The notes under the pieces are model-generated. The model did no database searches. It was not told the origin of the DNA and saw only the letters and a program-made list of their open reading frames with translations. A program made the position numbers and the translations under genes. Positions 34,509-43,774 of a stretch of 64,000 nt of DNA are shown here, piece by piece. The DNA is from Thalassospiraceae bacterium LMO-JJ14 (GTDB lineage: Bacteria; Pseudomonadota; Alphaproteobacteria; Rhodospirillales; Casp-alpha2): contig CP134604.1 in the NCBI GenBank assembly GCA_021555105.2, forward strand, positions 1,674,001 to 1,738,000, in the 5' to 3' direction. Position 1 is the stretch's first letter. Every line of letters starts with the position of its first letter.

Positions 34509-35216
34509 TCAGCTCTGCGCGAGTGCCGAGCCCTGACGGCGCGACATCCAGTCCTTGGCGGTCTCGACGGCTACCGCCGCATCGCGGCAATAGGCATCGG
34601 CGCCGATGTTGTCGGCAAAGGCTTCGTTCAGGGGGGCGCCGCCGACCAGCACCACATAGTCGTTGCGGATGCCTTTTTCGATCATCGTATCGATGACGAC
34701 CTTCATGTACGGCATGGTCGTCGTCAGAAGGGCAGACATGCCGAGAATGTCCGGCTGATGCTCTTCGAGGGCCTTGAGATATTTGTCGACATCGACATTG
34801 ATGCCGAGATCGACAACCTCGAAGCCGGCACCTTCCATCATCATGCCGACGAGGTTCTTGCCGATGTCGTGAATGTCGCCCTTGACGGTGCCGATGACCA
34901 TTTTGCCCATTTTCGGCGCGCCGGTTTCAACCAGCAAAGGCCGTAGAACGCCCATGCCGGACTTCATGGCGTTGGCGGCCATCAGCACTTCGGGGACGAA
35001 CAGGATGCCGTCGCGGAAATCGATGCCGACGATACGCATGCCTTCGACGAGCGCCTTGGTCAGCGTGTCATAGGGTGACCAGCCACGTCCCAGCAGGATA
35101 TTGGTGCCTTCGACGACTTCATCGGCAAGGCCATCGTAAAGATCGTCGTGCATCTGCTGCACGAGTTCTTCGTCATTCAGTTCGGAAAGAACAATGTCAT
35201 CTTCTTGGTCGGCCAC
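34509..35216 (-). CDS. corrinoid methyl-carrier protein (MtgC/MttC-like)
   Basis: The 235-residue protein has the helical N-terminal cap (~10-95) and the cobalamin-binding domain with GTVKGDIHDIGKNLVGMM, that is Asp114, His116 and Gly119 of DxHxxG, whose His coordinates cobalt. The GTG at 35216 has GGGAGA six bases upstream and is preferred over a TTG six codons earlier. It carries a methyl group between the MttB-family enzyme (52 kb) and the pterin methyltransferase in this operon. It is the first gene of the seven-gene unit. Confidence 0.93.
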   Translation of the reverse strand: MADQEDDIVLSELNDEELVQQMHDDLYDGLADEVVEGTNILLGRGWSPYDTLTKALVEGMRIVGIDFRDGILFVPEVLMAANAMKSGMGVLRPLLVETGAPKMGKMVIGTVKGDIHDIGKNLVGMMMEGAGFEVVDLGINVDVDKYLKALEEHQPDILGMSALLTTTMPYMKVVIDTMIEKGIRNDYVVLVGGAPLNEAFADNIGADAYCRDAAVAVETAKDWMSRRQGSALAQS

Positions 35217-35410
35217 AAGTATTCTCCCAGCCAAACTCAGCCCATCAATTGGGCCGCAATTTCTCTCAATATGACCTTAGCATATCCTGTGGCTGTTCAT
35301 TTGCAGACAACATTTAGAATTGTTGCGACATGCGGGCGTGCCGGAACGTGTTTCTTGCCTTGATTCAAGAGGGTTAGACCTATTTTCGGCTGACGGGGAT
35401 GTCGCCGGCA
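35217..35410 (-). promoter_or_regulatory. upstream region of the corrinoid operon
   Basis: About 190 bases between the corrinoid gene and the BCCT terminator hold no gene and should carry the operon promoter. I saw no clear -35/-10 pair. A BCCT terminator lies just beyond, so the corrinoid operon is probably transcribed separately. Confidence 0.35.
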
Positions 35411-35446
35411 GAAAAAAAGGGAGGGCCCCGATAGAGACCCTCCCTG
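35411..35446 (-). terminator. rho-independent terminator of the BCCT gene
   Basis: Read on the minus strand, AGGGAGGG (35438-35445) pairs with CCCTCCCT (35418-35425) and is followed by a run of seven T (35412-35418). It lies about 23 bases after the transporter stop. This is a textbook terminator. Confidence 0.88.
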
Positions 35447-35468
35447 AGATGACTTGAGGATGGTTTGT

Positions 35469-37013
35469 TTATCTGTCGGCTTTCCTGAGAGCCATGAACA
35501 GGCATACGCACATGCCCAGCAGGATGATCGCGAACGGGAAGCCGGTCGCAATCGCCAACGCCTGCAGAGAGCCGAGGCCGCCTCCCAGCAGGAGCGTAAT
35601 CGCAACAAGACCTTCGAACGTGCACCAGAAGACACGCTGCGCCACCGGTGCATCGATCTTGCCGCCGGCGGTGATGGTGTCGATCACCAGCGAACCGGAA
35701 TCCGAAGATGTCACGAAGAACACGATTACCAGCACGATACCGATAAACGATGTGATACCGGAAAGCGGCAGCACTTCGAGCATCTTGAACAGCGACAGTT
35801 CCGGCGTCCATGCCTTAACCGTTTCGGCAACGCCCTGATATCCACCGACGTATTGTTCAACGGCGGTGCCGCCGAAGACGGCCATCCATGCGACGCAGGC
35901 GAGCGTCGGGATGATCAAAACGCAGGTCACGAACTCACGTACGGTGCGGCCCTTGGAGACACGGGCAATGAACATGCCGACGAACGGCGACCATGCGATC
36001 CACCAGGCCCAGTAAAAGGTGGTCCAGCCGTGCATGTAGCCGAGATCCTCGCGGCCGACCCAGTTGCTGAGGGCGGGGACATTGGTGACGTAGTTGAGGA
36101 GTCCGCTGAAAAAGCCCTGAACGATGGCGATGGTCGGACCCACGGCAATAACGAAGGCCAAAAGGATCAACGCCAACAGCATGTTGATTTCACTCAGCCG
36201 TTTGACCCCGGCATCGAGGCCGGCAAGCACCGACATCAGCGCGACGCCGGTAATGGCGATGATCAGCACGACCTTGGTGGCATCCCCGTTGGGGATGTCA
36301 AAAAGATAGTTCAGGCCGGCTGTTGCCTGCTCGGCGCCGAAGCCGAGCGAGGTCGCGAGACCGAACAGTGTCGCGAACACGGCGAGGATGTCGATGATGT
36401 GCCCCCACCAGCCCCAGACTTTCTCACCAAGCAGTGGATAGAAAGCCGAGCGGATGGTCAGCGGCAGATGCGCGTTGTAGCAGAAAAATGCCAGCGACAG
36501 GCCGACCACGGCGTAAATCGCCCACGGGTGCAGACCCCAATGGAAGATCGTCGCCGACATGCCCATGGCGCGCGCGGCTTCGATATTGCTTGGATCGACC
36601 CCAAGAGGCGGGTTAAGCGTGTGATAGACAGGCTCGAGCACGCCGAAGAACATCAGACCGATGCCCATGCCGGCGGCGAACAGCATGGCGAACCAGCCGG
36701 TATAGGAATATTCAGGCTTGGCGTCCTTGCCACCGATCCTGACCTTGCCGAGCGGCAGGACGATCAGCAACAAACAGAAGAGCACGAAGATGTTGGCGGC
36801 CCCCATGAACAGCCAGTCGAAAGTCTTGGTCAGCCAGGGCCTAAGTTCGTTGAATGCGGCGCCTGCCGATTCCTGAAACATCAAGGTGATCAGGACGAAT
36901 GCGATAATCAGAAGGCCGGAAATGGCAAAAACAGGATTATGGATATCGAGGCCGAAAATCTCGACGTTATCCTGCCCGATTTCATATTCGGTATCGATTC
37001 TGTCTGGACTCAT
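35469..37013 (-). CDS. BCCT-family betaine/choline/carnitine transporter
   Basis: The 514-residue protein has ~12 transmembrane segments. WFAMLFAAGMGIGLMFFGV near residue 110 and TTFYWAWWIAWSPFVGMF near 345-362 are BCCT signatures, the latter holding the Trp/aromatic box for quaternary amines. The GMGIGL stretch is the sodium-coupled form, while proton-coupled members differ here, so sodium coupling is likely. The ATG at 37013 has a GGAGAG site; longer frames are unsupported. It lies downstream of the dimethylglycine dehydrogenase-like gene, in the same direction, with a 272-base gap. Confidence 0.93.
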   Translation of the reverse strand: MSPDRIDTEYEIGQDNVEIFGLDIHNPVFAISGLLIIAFVLITLMFQESAGAAFNELRPWLTKTFDWLFMGAANIFVLFCLLLIVLPLGKVRIGGKDAKPEYSYTGWFAMLFAAGMGIGLMFFGVLEPVYHTLNPPLGVDPSNIEAARAMGMSATIFHWGLHPWAIYAVVGLSLAFFCYNAHLPLTIRSAFYPLLGEKVWGWWGHIIDILAVFATLFGLATSLGFGAEQATAGLNYLFDIPNGDATKVVLIIAITGVALMSVLAGLDAGVKRLSEINMLLALILLAFVIAVGPTIAIVQGFFSGLLNYVTNVPALSNWVGREDLGYMHGWTTFYWAWWIAWSPFVGMFIARVSKGRTVREFVTCVLIIPTLACVAWMAVFGGTAVEQYVGGYQGVAETVKAWTPELSLFKMLEVLPLSGITSFIGIVLVIVFFVTSSDSGSLVIDTITAGGKIDAPVAQRVFWCTFEGLVAITLLLGGGLGSLQALAIATGFPFAIILLGMCVCLFMALRKADR

Positions 37014-37239
37014 GCGTGGCTCTCCCCGTCTACATGTGTGCGCGCACCACAGGCCTAGCGGCAGGTCGATTAACGAATCTAAACCCGCCGTCAAGCCAGG
37101 GAACGCGTGTCATCTCCCCATGACTTTGAAAGCGTAGCCGAGTGAATTTGCGCGCCCTTGCGTAAATCAGCCTGATTCTTTTCTTGGAGCGACGTTATTT
37201 TGTCGAATATAGGATATTTATTGCCGCATAGATATCATT

Positions 37240-37259
37240 CACGCCGGTATTCCGGCGTG
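37240..37259 (-). terminator. perfect hairpin between DMG dehydrogenase-like and BCCT genes
   Basis: CACGCCGG and CCGGCGTG form an exact 8-base stem with a four-base loop about 27 bases after the flavoprotein stop. A T-run is absent, so termination may be weak or factor-dependent. Confidence 0.45.
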
Positions 37260-37285
37260 GGTGGACAGCGCAGATGATTTTCCGT

Positions 37286-39853
37286 CTACGATTTCGGCCG
37301 TGCATTCTCCGGGTCGTAGAGCGCCTTGTAGCCGACAGCAGCGACCTGCATCGGGAACTTCTGGTTGAAGTACTCGATCTCGAGCGCGCGGCCGACCTCG
37401 CAATAATCATGCGGCAGGTATCCGAGCGCGATGTTCTTGCCGATAGAGGGGCCGTAGGCGATGGAGGTCGTGTAGGATCGCCGACCAAGACTGTCGATCA
37501 GGACGTCGTTGCTTTTCGGGTCGATGATCGGGCAGTTACCGAGCATGAAGCGCGCCACACCGTCCTTGTCGGTGTTGTCGGTGACGACGAGCGTGCACAG
37601 CGTTGCCGGCTGGTGCGGTCGGGCGCGCTGTTCCAGGTTGGCTTGCTTGCCCCGGTAATCGGCGGCTTTGACCTTGGGTCGCGCCAGACCTGCTTCGAGC
37701 AGATTGTACTCGGTCAGCAGGTCGGCGTTCTGCAGGCGCAGGCTTTTTTCCAGTCTGCGCGTGTTGGCATAGGTTTCGACGCCAACCGGCAGGATGCCGA
37801 TTTCCCGGAACATATCCCAAAGCGCGAGGCCATAGCTGAGCGGGAAGTGCAGTTCCCAACCCTGTTCGCCGACGTATGAAATGCGGAACGCCTTGACCGG
37901 CACGCCGCGGAGCGTGATGTCGCGTGTGGCGGCAAAGGGGAAATTCTCAAGATCGAGACCGGCCGGATCATCCGCCAGCTTTTTCAGGTTCTCGCGCGCG
38001 TTCGGCCCCCACACGCCGATGCAGCCGAACTGGTCGGTACGGTCCTCGATATAGGCCGACCACTCCTTATCACGCGTCATGCGCTTAAGGTACGTCATGT
38101 CACGGTGACCGGCGTCGGCACCGTCAATAACGCGGAATCGGTCTTCGGCCAGGCGCAGGATGGTCAGGTCTGCCATAACGCCACCGGTATCGTCGAGAAA
38201 GTTGGTGTAGACACCCTTGCCGACAGGCGTATCGCCAGCGACCTTGGATGAGGACACATACTCGACCAGTTGTTCCGCATCTTGGCCGCTGACATCGTAA
38301 ATCGCGAAGTGCGACAGGTTGATCATGCCGACGTTTTCAGAAAGCTCCAGTTGCTCGGCATTGGAGACCCGCCAGAAATGCCGGTTGTCCCATTCGTTCT
38401 CGCGGACCGGCACACGGTCGCCGAATTTCTCGAACAATGGCCCTTCGTTGGAGGCATAACCGTGCGCACGTTCCCAACCGGAGAGCTCCATGAAGTAGCC
38501 GCCCAGCTCTTTTTCCCTGAGATAGCAGGGGGCCGCGCGTAAATTCCGGCCCTTGGTGTACGGTTCGCGGTTATGAACAGGTGGATTGTAAATCTTGAAC
38601 GCCGTCTCGTAGCAGCGGTCGTGGATATAGCTCTCGGACTTCTGGATCGGATAATAGCGAGCGTAATCGATGGAGTGATGATCGAGGTCCGTCCGTCCGT
38701 CCGTCATCCAGTCGGCGATGACTTTGCCGGTCCCGGGGCCGTCCTTGACCCACACAGAAACGCCATACCACAGCCCGCGGACATCCGGCGATTCACCGAT
38801 AGACGGGCCGCCGTCGGCAGTGACCTGCAAAAGACCGTTGAAGGAATGCTTCTCGTTGTAGCCCAGTTCGCCCAGGATCGGCGTCAGCTCCATGGCACGT
38901 TCCAGCGGCTCAATGATCTGTTCCATTTCCAGATCGCGCTGCGACGGCGACAGTCTCGCCTGTTCCTTTTCGAGGATATCGCGCGGATGGCACAGGCGCG
39001 GTTCTTTTTCCTCGTAATACCCCCATTCGATCTGCCCGCCCTCGGCGGTCTTCGGATCGCCGGTGTCGCGCAGATAAGCGGAGTTGCCCTGGTCGCGCAG
39101 CAGCGGATAGCCGATTTCCTTGCCGGTCCCTTCGAATTCGTTATAGGGGCCGAAAAACGTCAGCGGATGGTCGACCGGCATGACCGGCAGGTCTTCCCCC
39201 GCCATTTCCGAAATCAGGCGGCCCCAAAGACCGGCGCAAACCACGACGTAGTCGGTCTCGATATAACCACGAGACGTGTGTACGCCTTTGATCCGTCCGT
39301 TTTCGATGTCGAGACCTGTGCACGGGGTGTTGGCCATGACTTCCAGCTTCCCGGCAGCTTCGGCTTCCTGGATCATTTCGCCGGCCACAACCTGCGAGCG
39401 GGGGATGACCAGACCGGCATCCGGATCCCAAAGTGCCCCCTGGATGACATCTTCCTCGATCAGGGGCATCAGTTCCTTGGCCTTTGCCGCGGTGATCATC
39501 TCGACGCGGCTGCCGAACGCACGGCCGGAACTGACGCGGCGTTCAAGCTCGCGCATGCGTTCGTCGTCGTCCTTGCGCGCAACTTCAATGCCGCCGATGC
39601 GCGAGTACCGCCCCCGTTTTTCAAAAAAATCGATGCTGTACTTGGTCGTGAAGATCGTCATCTGATCGTGCATCGTGTTGAAGCAGAAATCGGACGCATG
39701 ACCGGTGGAGCCGATATCCGTCGGAACACCCGACTTGTCGATGCCGATGATATTGTCCCAGCCCCGTTCAATCAGGTGGTGCGCAACCGACGCACCGGTA
39801 ATTCCACCCAGGCCAATGATGACGACACTCGCCTTTTTATGAAAATCGGACAT
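37286..39853 (-). CDS. dimethylglycine dehydrogenase-like FAD/GcvT protein
   Basis: The 855-residue protein joins an N-terminal FAD oxidoreductase domain (VVIIGLGGITGASVAHHL and GSTGHASDFCFNT) to a GcvT-like folate domain (~440-850) with FLDDTGGVMADLTILRL and GEQGWELHFP. Dimethylglycine and sarcosine dehydrogenases have this layout: they oxidise an N-methyl group and pass it as formaldehyde to THF. GSTGHASD is the usual covalent-FAD His neighbourhood. I chose ATG 39853 (GGAG upstream, family-like start) over a frame 18 codons longer. In context it most likely handles dimethylglycine. Confidence 0.88.
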   Translation of the reverse strand: MSDFHKKASVVIIGLGGITGASVAHHLIERGWDNIIGIDKSGVPTDIGSTGHASDFCFNTMHDQMTIFTTKYSIDFFEKRGRYSRIGGIEVARKDDDERMRELERRVSSGRAFGSRVEMITAAKAKELMPLIEEDVIQGALWDPDAGLVIPRSQVVAGEMIQEAEAAGKLEVMANTPCTGLDIENGRIKGVHTSRGYIETDYVVVCAGLWGRLISEMAGEDLPVMPVDHPLTFFGPYNEFEGTGKEIGYPLLRDQGNSAYLRDTGDPKTAEGGQIEWGYYEEKEPRLCHPRDILEKEQARLSPSQRDLEMEQIIEPLERAMELTPILGELGYNEKHSFNGLLQVTADGGPSIGESPDVRGLWYGVSVWVKDGPGTGKVIADWMTDGRTDLDHHSIDYARYYPIQKSESYIHDRCYETAFKIYNPPVHNREPYTKGRNLRAAPCYLREKELGGYFMELSGWERAHGYASNEGPLFEKFGDRVPVRENEWDNRHFWRVSNAEQLELSENVGMINLSHFAIYDVSGQDAEQLVEYVSSSKVAGDTPVGKGVYTNFLDDTGGVMADLTILRLAEDRFRVIDGADAGHRDMTYLKRMTRDKEWSAYIEDRTDQFGCIGVWGPNARENLKKLADDPAGLDLENFPFAATRDITLRGVPVKAFRISYVGEQGWELHFPLSYGLALWDMFREIGILPVGVETYANTRRLEKSLRLQNADLLTEYNLLEAGLARPKVKAADYRGKQANLEQRARPHQPATLCTLVVTDNTDKDGVARFMLGNCPIIDPKSNDVLIDSLGRRSYTTSIAYGPSIGKNIALGYLPHDYCEVGRALEIEYFNQKFPMQVAAVGYKALYDPENARPKS

Positions 39854-40057
39854 CAAATACACACTCCATCTTGCGCCGGTCGGGTAGCCGGATACAGGTC
39901 TGCACACCCACTCGTTAAGACTTTGCGCGAACTGCCGCTTGGTGTTTCACGACAATCCCTGTCTTGATTTCGCCAACCGCAACGCGCCCGCGGCCCCCGG
40001 TGATTTTTTCACCTCATATAATTGCCGATATCGAGCCCACAGGATATAGTCCCGCCC

Positions 40058-40450
40058 GTGAAATCTGAACAACCCCGATCCGGACTGACCGGCCGGCGGC
40101 GTATCGCCGCCTGGATGGCGTTTGTCGCCTTGTCGCTGCAGGCGCTGATGCCGCTGGGCCAAGCTATCCCGTATTCGGGCGCCGGCGGGGCCAACGGCTA
40201 TCTGATTATATGTACGGCGTTTGGGATCAAACAGATCCCGAATCCCGATGCACCGCCGAAGCCCGATGAGCGCCCGACCTGCCCGGTCTGTATGTCGTTT
40301 GCGACCGGTCACAGCATGATGAGCGCGGCGAGCACGGTGATTGTGCCGCCGTCGCTTCCGGTAAGAATTGCCGCCATCCGTTCGGTCGATCAACTGCCGT
40401 CCGGGCGCGCCCACCTCGCACCCTCCAGCCGCGATCCGCCTATCGTCTGA
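40058..40450 (+). CDS. DUF2946-like small membrane/secreted protein
   Basis: The GTG at 40058 (130 residues) is preferred; a TTG twelve codons earlier is also open. A hydrophobic segment (AAWMAFVALSLQALMPLG) is followed by ERPTCPVCMSFATGHSMM, like the CPxC-containing DUF2946 family often found beside copper-handling genes. It is 79 bases upstream of the PCu(A)C gene. Metal binding by CPVC and Met residues is inferred. Confidence 0.6.
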   Translation: MKSEQPRSGLTGRRRIAAWMAFVALSLQALMPLGQAIPYSGAGGANGYLIICTAFGIKQIPNPDAPPKPDERPTCPVCMSFATGHSMMSAASTVIVPPSLPVRIAAIRSVDQLPSGRAHLAPSSRDPPIV

Positions 40451-40529
40451 CACGCTTCTTTCAATCTATGGACCCGCGCGGCAATCCCGCCGTCGTGTCC
40501 CTGCGTATGTCATTCAATAGGAGTTGATT

Positions 40530-41021
40530 ATGAATTTTCGTGCTTTCGCCGCAGCCATTGCGCTGGCGGCTACCTTCATCACGTCCCAGTCCGCCCTGGC
40601 CGGGGATATCCAGATAACACAACCCTGGGCGCGTGCGTCTGCGGGGATGGCCAAAGCCGGTGCCGCGTTCCTTGCCGTTCAGAATACCGGGGCCACCGAC
40701 GACCGGCTTGTCGCGGCGCGCGCCGACGTTTCCAAGAAAGTCGAGCTGCATACGCACATTAAGGAAGGCGATCTGATGAAGATGCGTCAGGTCATGGCCA
40801 TCGATGTGCCGGCCGGCAAGACAGTGGCGCTGCAACCCGGCGGTTTGCATGTGATGTTCATGGGGCTGAAGGCGCCGCTGAAAACCGGTGCGCATTTCCC
40901 GCTGACGCTGGTCTTCGAAAAGGCCGGTGAGATCACCGTCGACGTCGAGGTGCAGGGTGTGAGCAGCAAGATGCCGATGCAGCACCAGCATAAGAACATG
41001 CAGATGAAGAAAACGCAGTAA
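40530..41021 (+). CDS. PCu(A)C-family copper chaperone
   Basis: A signal peptide (1-24, ending SALA) precedes a 139-residue mature protein with IQITQPWARAS, VELHTHIKEGDLMKM and GGLHVMFMGL. His and Met residues of this motif bind Cu(I) to help assemble cytochrome c oxidase. A His/Met-rich tail (MPMQHQHKNMQMKK) adds more metal ligands. The ATG at 40530 has AGGAG seven bases upstream and beats a TTG two codons earlier. It pairs with the DUF2946-like gene. Confidence 0.9.
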   Translation: MNFRAFAAAIALAATFITSQSALAGDIQITQPWARASAGMAKAGAAFLAVQNTGATDDRLVAARADVSKKVELHTHIKEGDLMKMRQVMAIDVPAGKTVALQPGGLHVMFMGLKAPLKTGAHFPLTLVFEKAGEITVDVEVQGVSSKMPMQHQHKNMQMKKTQ

Positions 41022-41168
41022 GCATTTAAGGCAACTGCATTCGCAAGCGCCTGCCCCGGTGAAGGGGTAGGCGCTTTGCGCCGCATTTGATAGCTGTGAT
41101 TGTCGTCTCCCATTTGTCGTATTAGGATTCCTTATTCGCGAACAAAAACTTCAGGGGACATCTCAGGT

Positions 41169-42053
41169 ATGTTGAGCGATTGGGAACCGCCGAAATCGTT
41201 TTCGGCCTTCGAGCACATCCGGGTCAGACGTATTGCCGGCAGTCTTGGCGCGGAAATTTCAGGCGTCGATATTTCAGCGGATTTGCCGGACGAGGTGATC
41301 GCAGATATCACCGGCGCGCTGAACGAGCATCACGTTATATTTTTCAGGGACCAGAACCTTGAGCCGAAACGTCAGGCGGCCTTTGCTTCGCGGTTCGGGC
41401 CGTTGATCCCGTACCCCATGGTCAAGGGGCTGGACGGCACGGACGAGGTTGTTCCGGTTGTCAAAAATGCCGACGAACGGGTAAATTTCGGCGGCATCTG
41501 GCATGCCGACACGACGTATCTCGAAGAGCCGCCGATGGGCGCGCTGTTGTATGCCGTGGAACTGCCGCCTTATGGCGGCGATACCCTGTTCGCGAACATG
41601 CATCTGGCTTTCGAGACACTGTCACCGAGCCTGCAGGCTTATCTTGAAACCCTCACCGTGATCCAGAACTCAGCCAAGGCCGAGGTCACGCGTACCCGCG
41701 AAGACCGGGTACAGGAAGAAGCGGGCAAGCGGATGCAACTGTCCGCCGAGCACCCGGCAGTCATCACGCACCCGCGCACCGGGCGCAAGTCGCTGTTCGT
41801 GAATTCGGGTCATAGCGAACGCTTCAAGGAACTGACGCAGGAAGAAAGCGAACCGCTGTTGAATTTCCTGTTCGCCCATCTGTCGCGGCCGGAATTCACC
41901 TGCCGCTTCGTTTGGACACCCGGCGCGCTGGCGTTCTGGGACAATTATGCGACGCAGCACAATCCGATCAACGATTACCATGGCTTCAAGCGGCTGATGC
42001 ACCGGGTCACCGTCGGTGGCGGCCGTCCGGCTCAACTACGGGCGGCTGAATAG
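41169..42053 (+). CDS. TauD/TfdA-family Fe(II)/2-oxoglutarate dioxygenase
   Basis: The 294-residue enzyme has WHADTTY with His112 and Asp114, and distal His264 in WDNYATQHNP, making the 2-His-1-carboxylate iron site. Arg275 or Arg279 in FKRLMHRV would bind 2-oxoglutarate. GAEISGVDIS near 28-36 is typical. It shares its last base with the GTG of the ureohydrolase (TAGTG), so the two are coupled. The substrate is unknown; the coupling suggests a guanidino compound. Start ATG 41169 has AGGGG upstream. Confidence 0.88.
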   Translation: MLSDWEPPKSFSAFEHIRVRRIAGSLGAEISGVDISADLPDEVIADITGALNEHHVIFFRDQNLEPKRQAAFASRFGPLIPYPMVKGLDGTDEVVPVVKNADERVNFGGIWHADTTYLEEPPMGALLYAVELPPYGGDTLFANMHLAFETLSPSLQAYLETLTVIQNSAKAEVTRTREDRVQEEAGKRMQLSAEHPAVITHPRTGRKSLFVNSGHSERFKELTQEESEPLLNFLFAHLSRPEFTCRFVWTPGALAFWDNYATQHNPINDYHGFKRLMHRVTVGGGRPAQLRAAE

Positions 42054-43003
42054 TGGCGCTGACAGTACCGCCCGACCAGCGCGCGCAGAGCTTTCTCGGC
42101 TATCCGGTCGTTACCGATCTGGACAGTCTCGATGCCCACGTTGCCGTGCTCGGCATTCCCTTCGGCAAGCCTTACCGACCGGAAGGCATGGCCAACCCGC
42201 AGAGCCTGGGGCCGGCGGCTGTGCGTGCGGCATCCAGGCGTATCCAGATCGCCCCCGATCATTATGATTTCGATCTCGGCGGTCCGGCGCTCGATGGGCG
42301 CAACGTGAAAATCGTCGATTGCGGTGATGCGGCGGCCGATATGAACGATCACGACGCGCATTACCGCAACGCCGAAGCGGCGATCCGCAAGATTGTCGCC
42401 GCCGGGGCGATGCCGATCACCATCGGCGGCGATCACGGCATCCCGATCCCGGTATTTCGCGGGATTGAAAGCCTGGGGCCTGTTACGCTTGTGCATGTGG
42501 ATGCGCATCTGGATTGGCGTGACGAGGTCAATGGCGAGCCGGAAGGTTATTCAAGTCCGATCCGCCGCGCCTCCGAAATGGACCACATCGGCGAGATATT
42601 TCAGATCGGCATGCGTGCAGTCGGCAGTGCCCGGATCGAGGAAGTCGAGGCTGCAAAGGTTTACGGGGCGCATATCTACACATCCTATGACGTGCACGAC
42701 AACGGCATTGAAAGCGTGCTGGCCGACATTCCGGACGGGCAGAATTACTACCTGACCATCGATGCCGACGGTGTCGATCCTTCGGTCATGCCGGGAACGC
42801 TGGCACTGGCGCCGGGCGGGCTCGACTATCATCAGATGCGCAAGCTTATCCACGGACTGGTCGTCAAGGGCCGGGTCGTCGGCATGGATATCGTCGAAAT
42901 CGCGCCCGTCAATGACGTCAATCAACTGACCTCGATCGCCGCCGGGCGGATGATCGTCAACCTGATCGGTGCCGCGGCCCGCGCCGGATACTTCGACAAG
43001 TGA
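42053..43003 (+). CDS. ureohydrolase (agmatinase/arginase family)
   Basis: The metal ligands of the family are all visible: His128 in IGGDHGI, Asp150, His152 and Asp154 in VHVDAHLDW, and Asp237 and Asp239 in TIDADGVDPSVMPGT. Members split guanidino compounds to urea. At 316 residues it is normal. The substrate cannot be named: agmatinase, guanidinobutyrase and guanidine hydrolase share this core. The GTG start overlaps the dioxygenase stop by one base. Confidence 0.88.
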   Translation: MALTVPPDQRAQSFLGYPVVTDLDSLDAHVAVLGIPFGKPYRPEGMANPQSLGPAAVRAASRRIQIAPDHYDFDLGGPALDGRNVKIVDCGDAAADMNDHDAHYRNAEAAIRKIVAAGAMPITIGGDHGIPIPVFRGIESLGPVTLVHVDAHLDWRDEVNGEPEGYSSPIRRASEMDHIGEIFQIGMRAVGSARIEEVEAAKVYGAHIYTSYDVHDNGIESVLADIPDGQNYYLTIDADGVDPSVMPGTLALAPGGLDYHQMRKLIHGLVVKGRVVGMDIVEIAPVNDVNQLTSIAAGRMIVNLIGAAARAGYFDK

Positions 43004-43017
43004 ACCGGTTCAAGTCC

Positions 43018-43743
43018 TCATGATTTTATGACGGTAAGCCCCGGGTGTTCGAAGGGCAGGGATAATTCACGCATCACGCTTTTGCGATGGTTGCGCGCTT
43101 CAACGTCGCGGGCGGACGACAGGACGAAGCTGTCAAAGTCCAATTCAGGCGCGGATCGGACCTGGACATGGGTTTGAATATCGGTCTGGTGCAAAGCTTC
43201 CCACTGGCGGTTTTCCGCCGGAATTTCGGCAAGGGGGACGGGGGCGCCGATTGGTGTGAAAGCGCCTGCGTTCGAGCAGTAGAAAAAGACCTTGTTTAAT
43301 TCCAGGCCGAATTCCGTTTCGATTTTGATCCCGTCCAGTTCGGCATAGACATAGTTCTCGTTGCCAAGCTCGGTCGCGTGCATGCGCTCCATGTGCTCAT
43401 CGTGAAGCCAGTTGATGAACAGCGTGACCTTTGTCCCGGGCGCCGGATGCAGGCACGACGCGATGGAGCCGTATCCGGTTACATGCGCGGAATAGACGCT
43501 GTCAAAATCATGCACATGACAACGCTCACAGGGGATCGGCGGCCAGTCCCTGTCGGAAAACTTGCGGATGACTTGTTCGGGCGACTGATTCGAGCCGACG
43601 GCCAGAACCGGCGTCCGGTCTTCGCGGTAACGCGGTGCATCCGTGGCCTTCATCGGTGTGACGGTGCGCCGGTGTACGACGTAAGAGCTATCCGGGAGAG
43701 GATAAGGATATCCGAGTGCGAGGTTGAGCGTTTCTTTCGACAT
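43018..43743 (-). CDS. hypothetical protein, possible gamma-glutamylcyclotransferase-like fold
   Basis: The 241-residue soluble protein is not one I recognise. VLAVGSNQSPEQVIRKF near 47-63 resembles the YGSN phosphate-loop-like motif of gamma-glutamylcyclotransferases, and HATELGNENYVYAELDGI near 122-139 holds a Glu in a position that might be catalytic. CERCHVHDFDS carries two Cys and two His. It is convergent with the ureohydrolase gene and starts 31 bases upstream of the cbtA stop. Function remains open. Confidence 0.6.
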   Translation of the reverse strand: MSKETLNLALGYPYPLPDSSYVVHRRTVTPMKATDAPRYREDRTPVLAVGSNQSPEQVIRKFSDRDWPPIPCERCHVHDFDSVYSAHVTGYGSIASCLHPAPGTKVTLFINWLHDEHMERMHATELGNENYVYAELDGIKIETEFGLELNKVFFYCSNAGAFTPIGAPVPLAEIPAENRQWEALHQTDIQTHVQVRSAPELDFDSFVLSSARDVEARNHRKSVMRELSLPFEHPGLTVIKS

Positions 43744-43774
43744 GTCTCAGTCTGCGCCCGGAATCCTGTTCATA

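Noticed and set aside
35454-37058. Plus-strand frame of 534 codons opposite the BCCT transporter
   Set aside because: Composition is antisense-like, and the minus-strand frame has clear BCCT motifs, a ribosome site and a terminator.
38573-39967. Plus-strand frame of 464 codons opposite the dimethylglycine dehydrogenase-like gene
   Set aside because: Antisense shadow; no motifs; the minus-strand frame is a clear flavoprotein.
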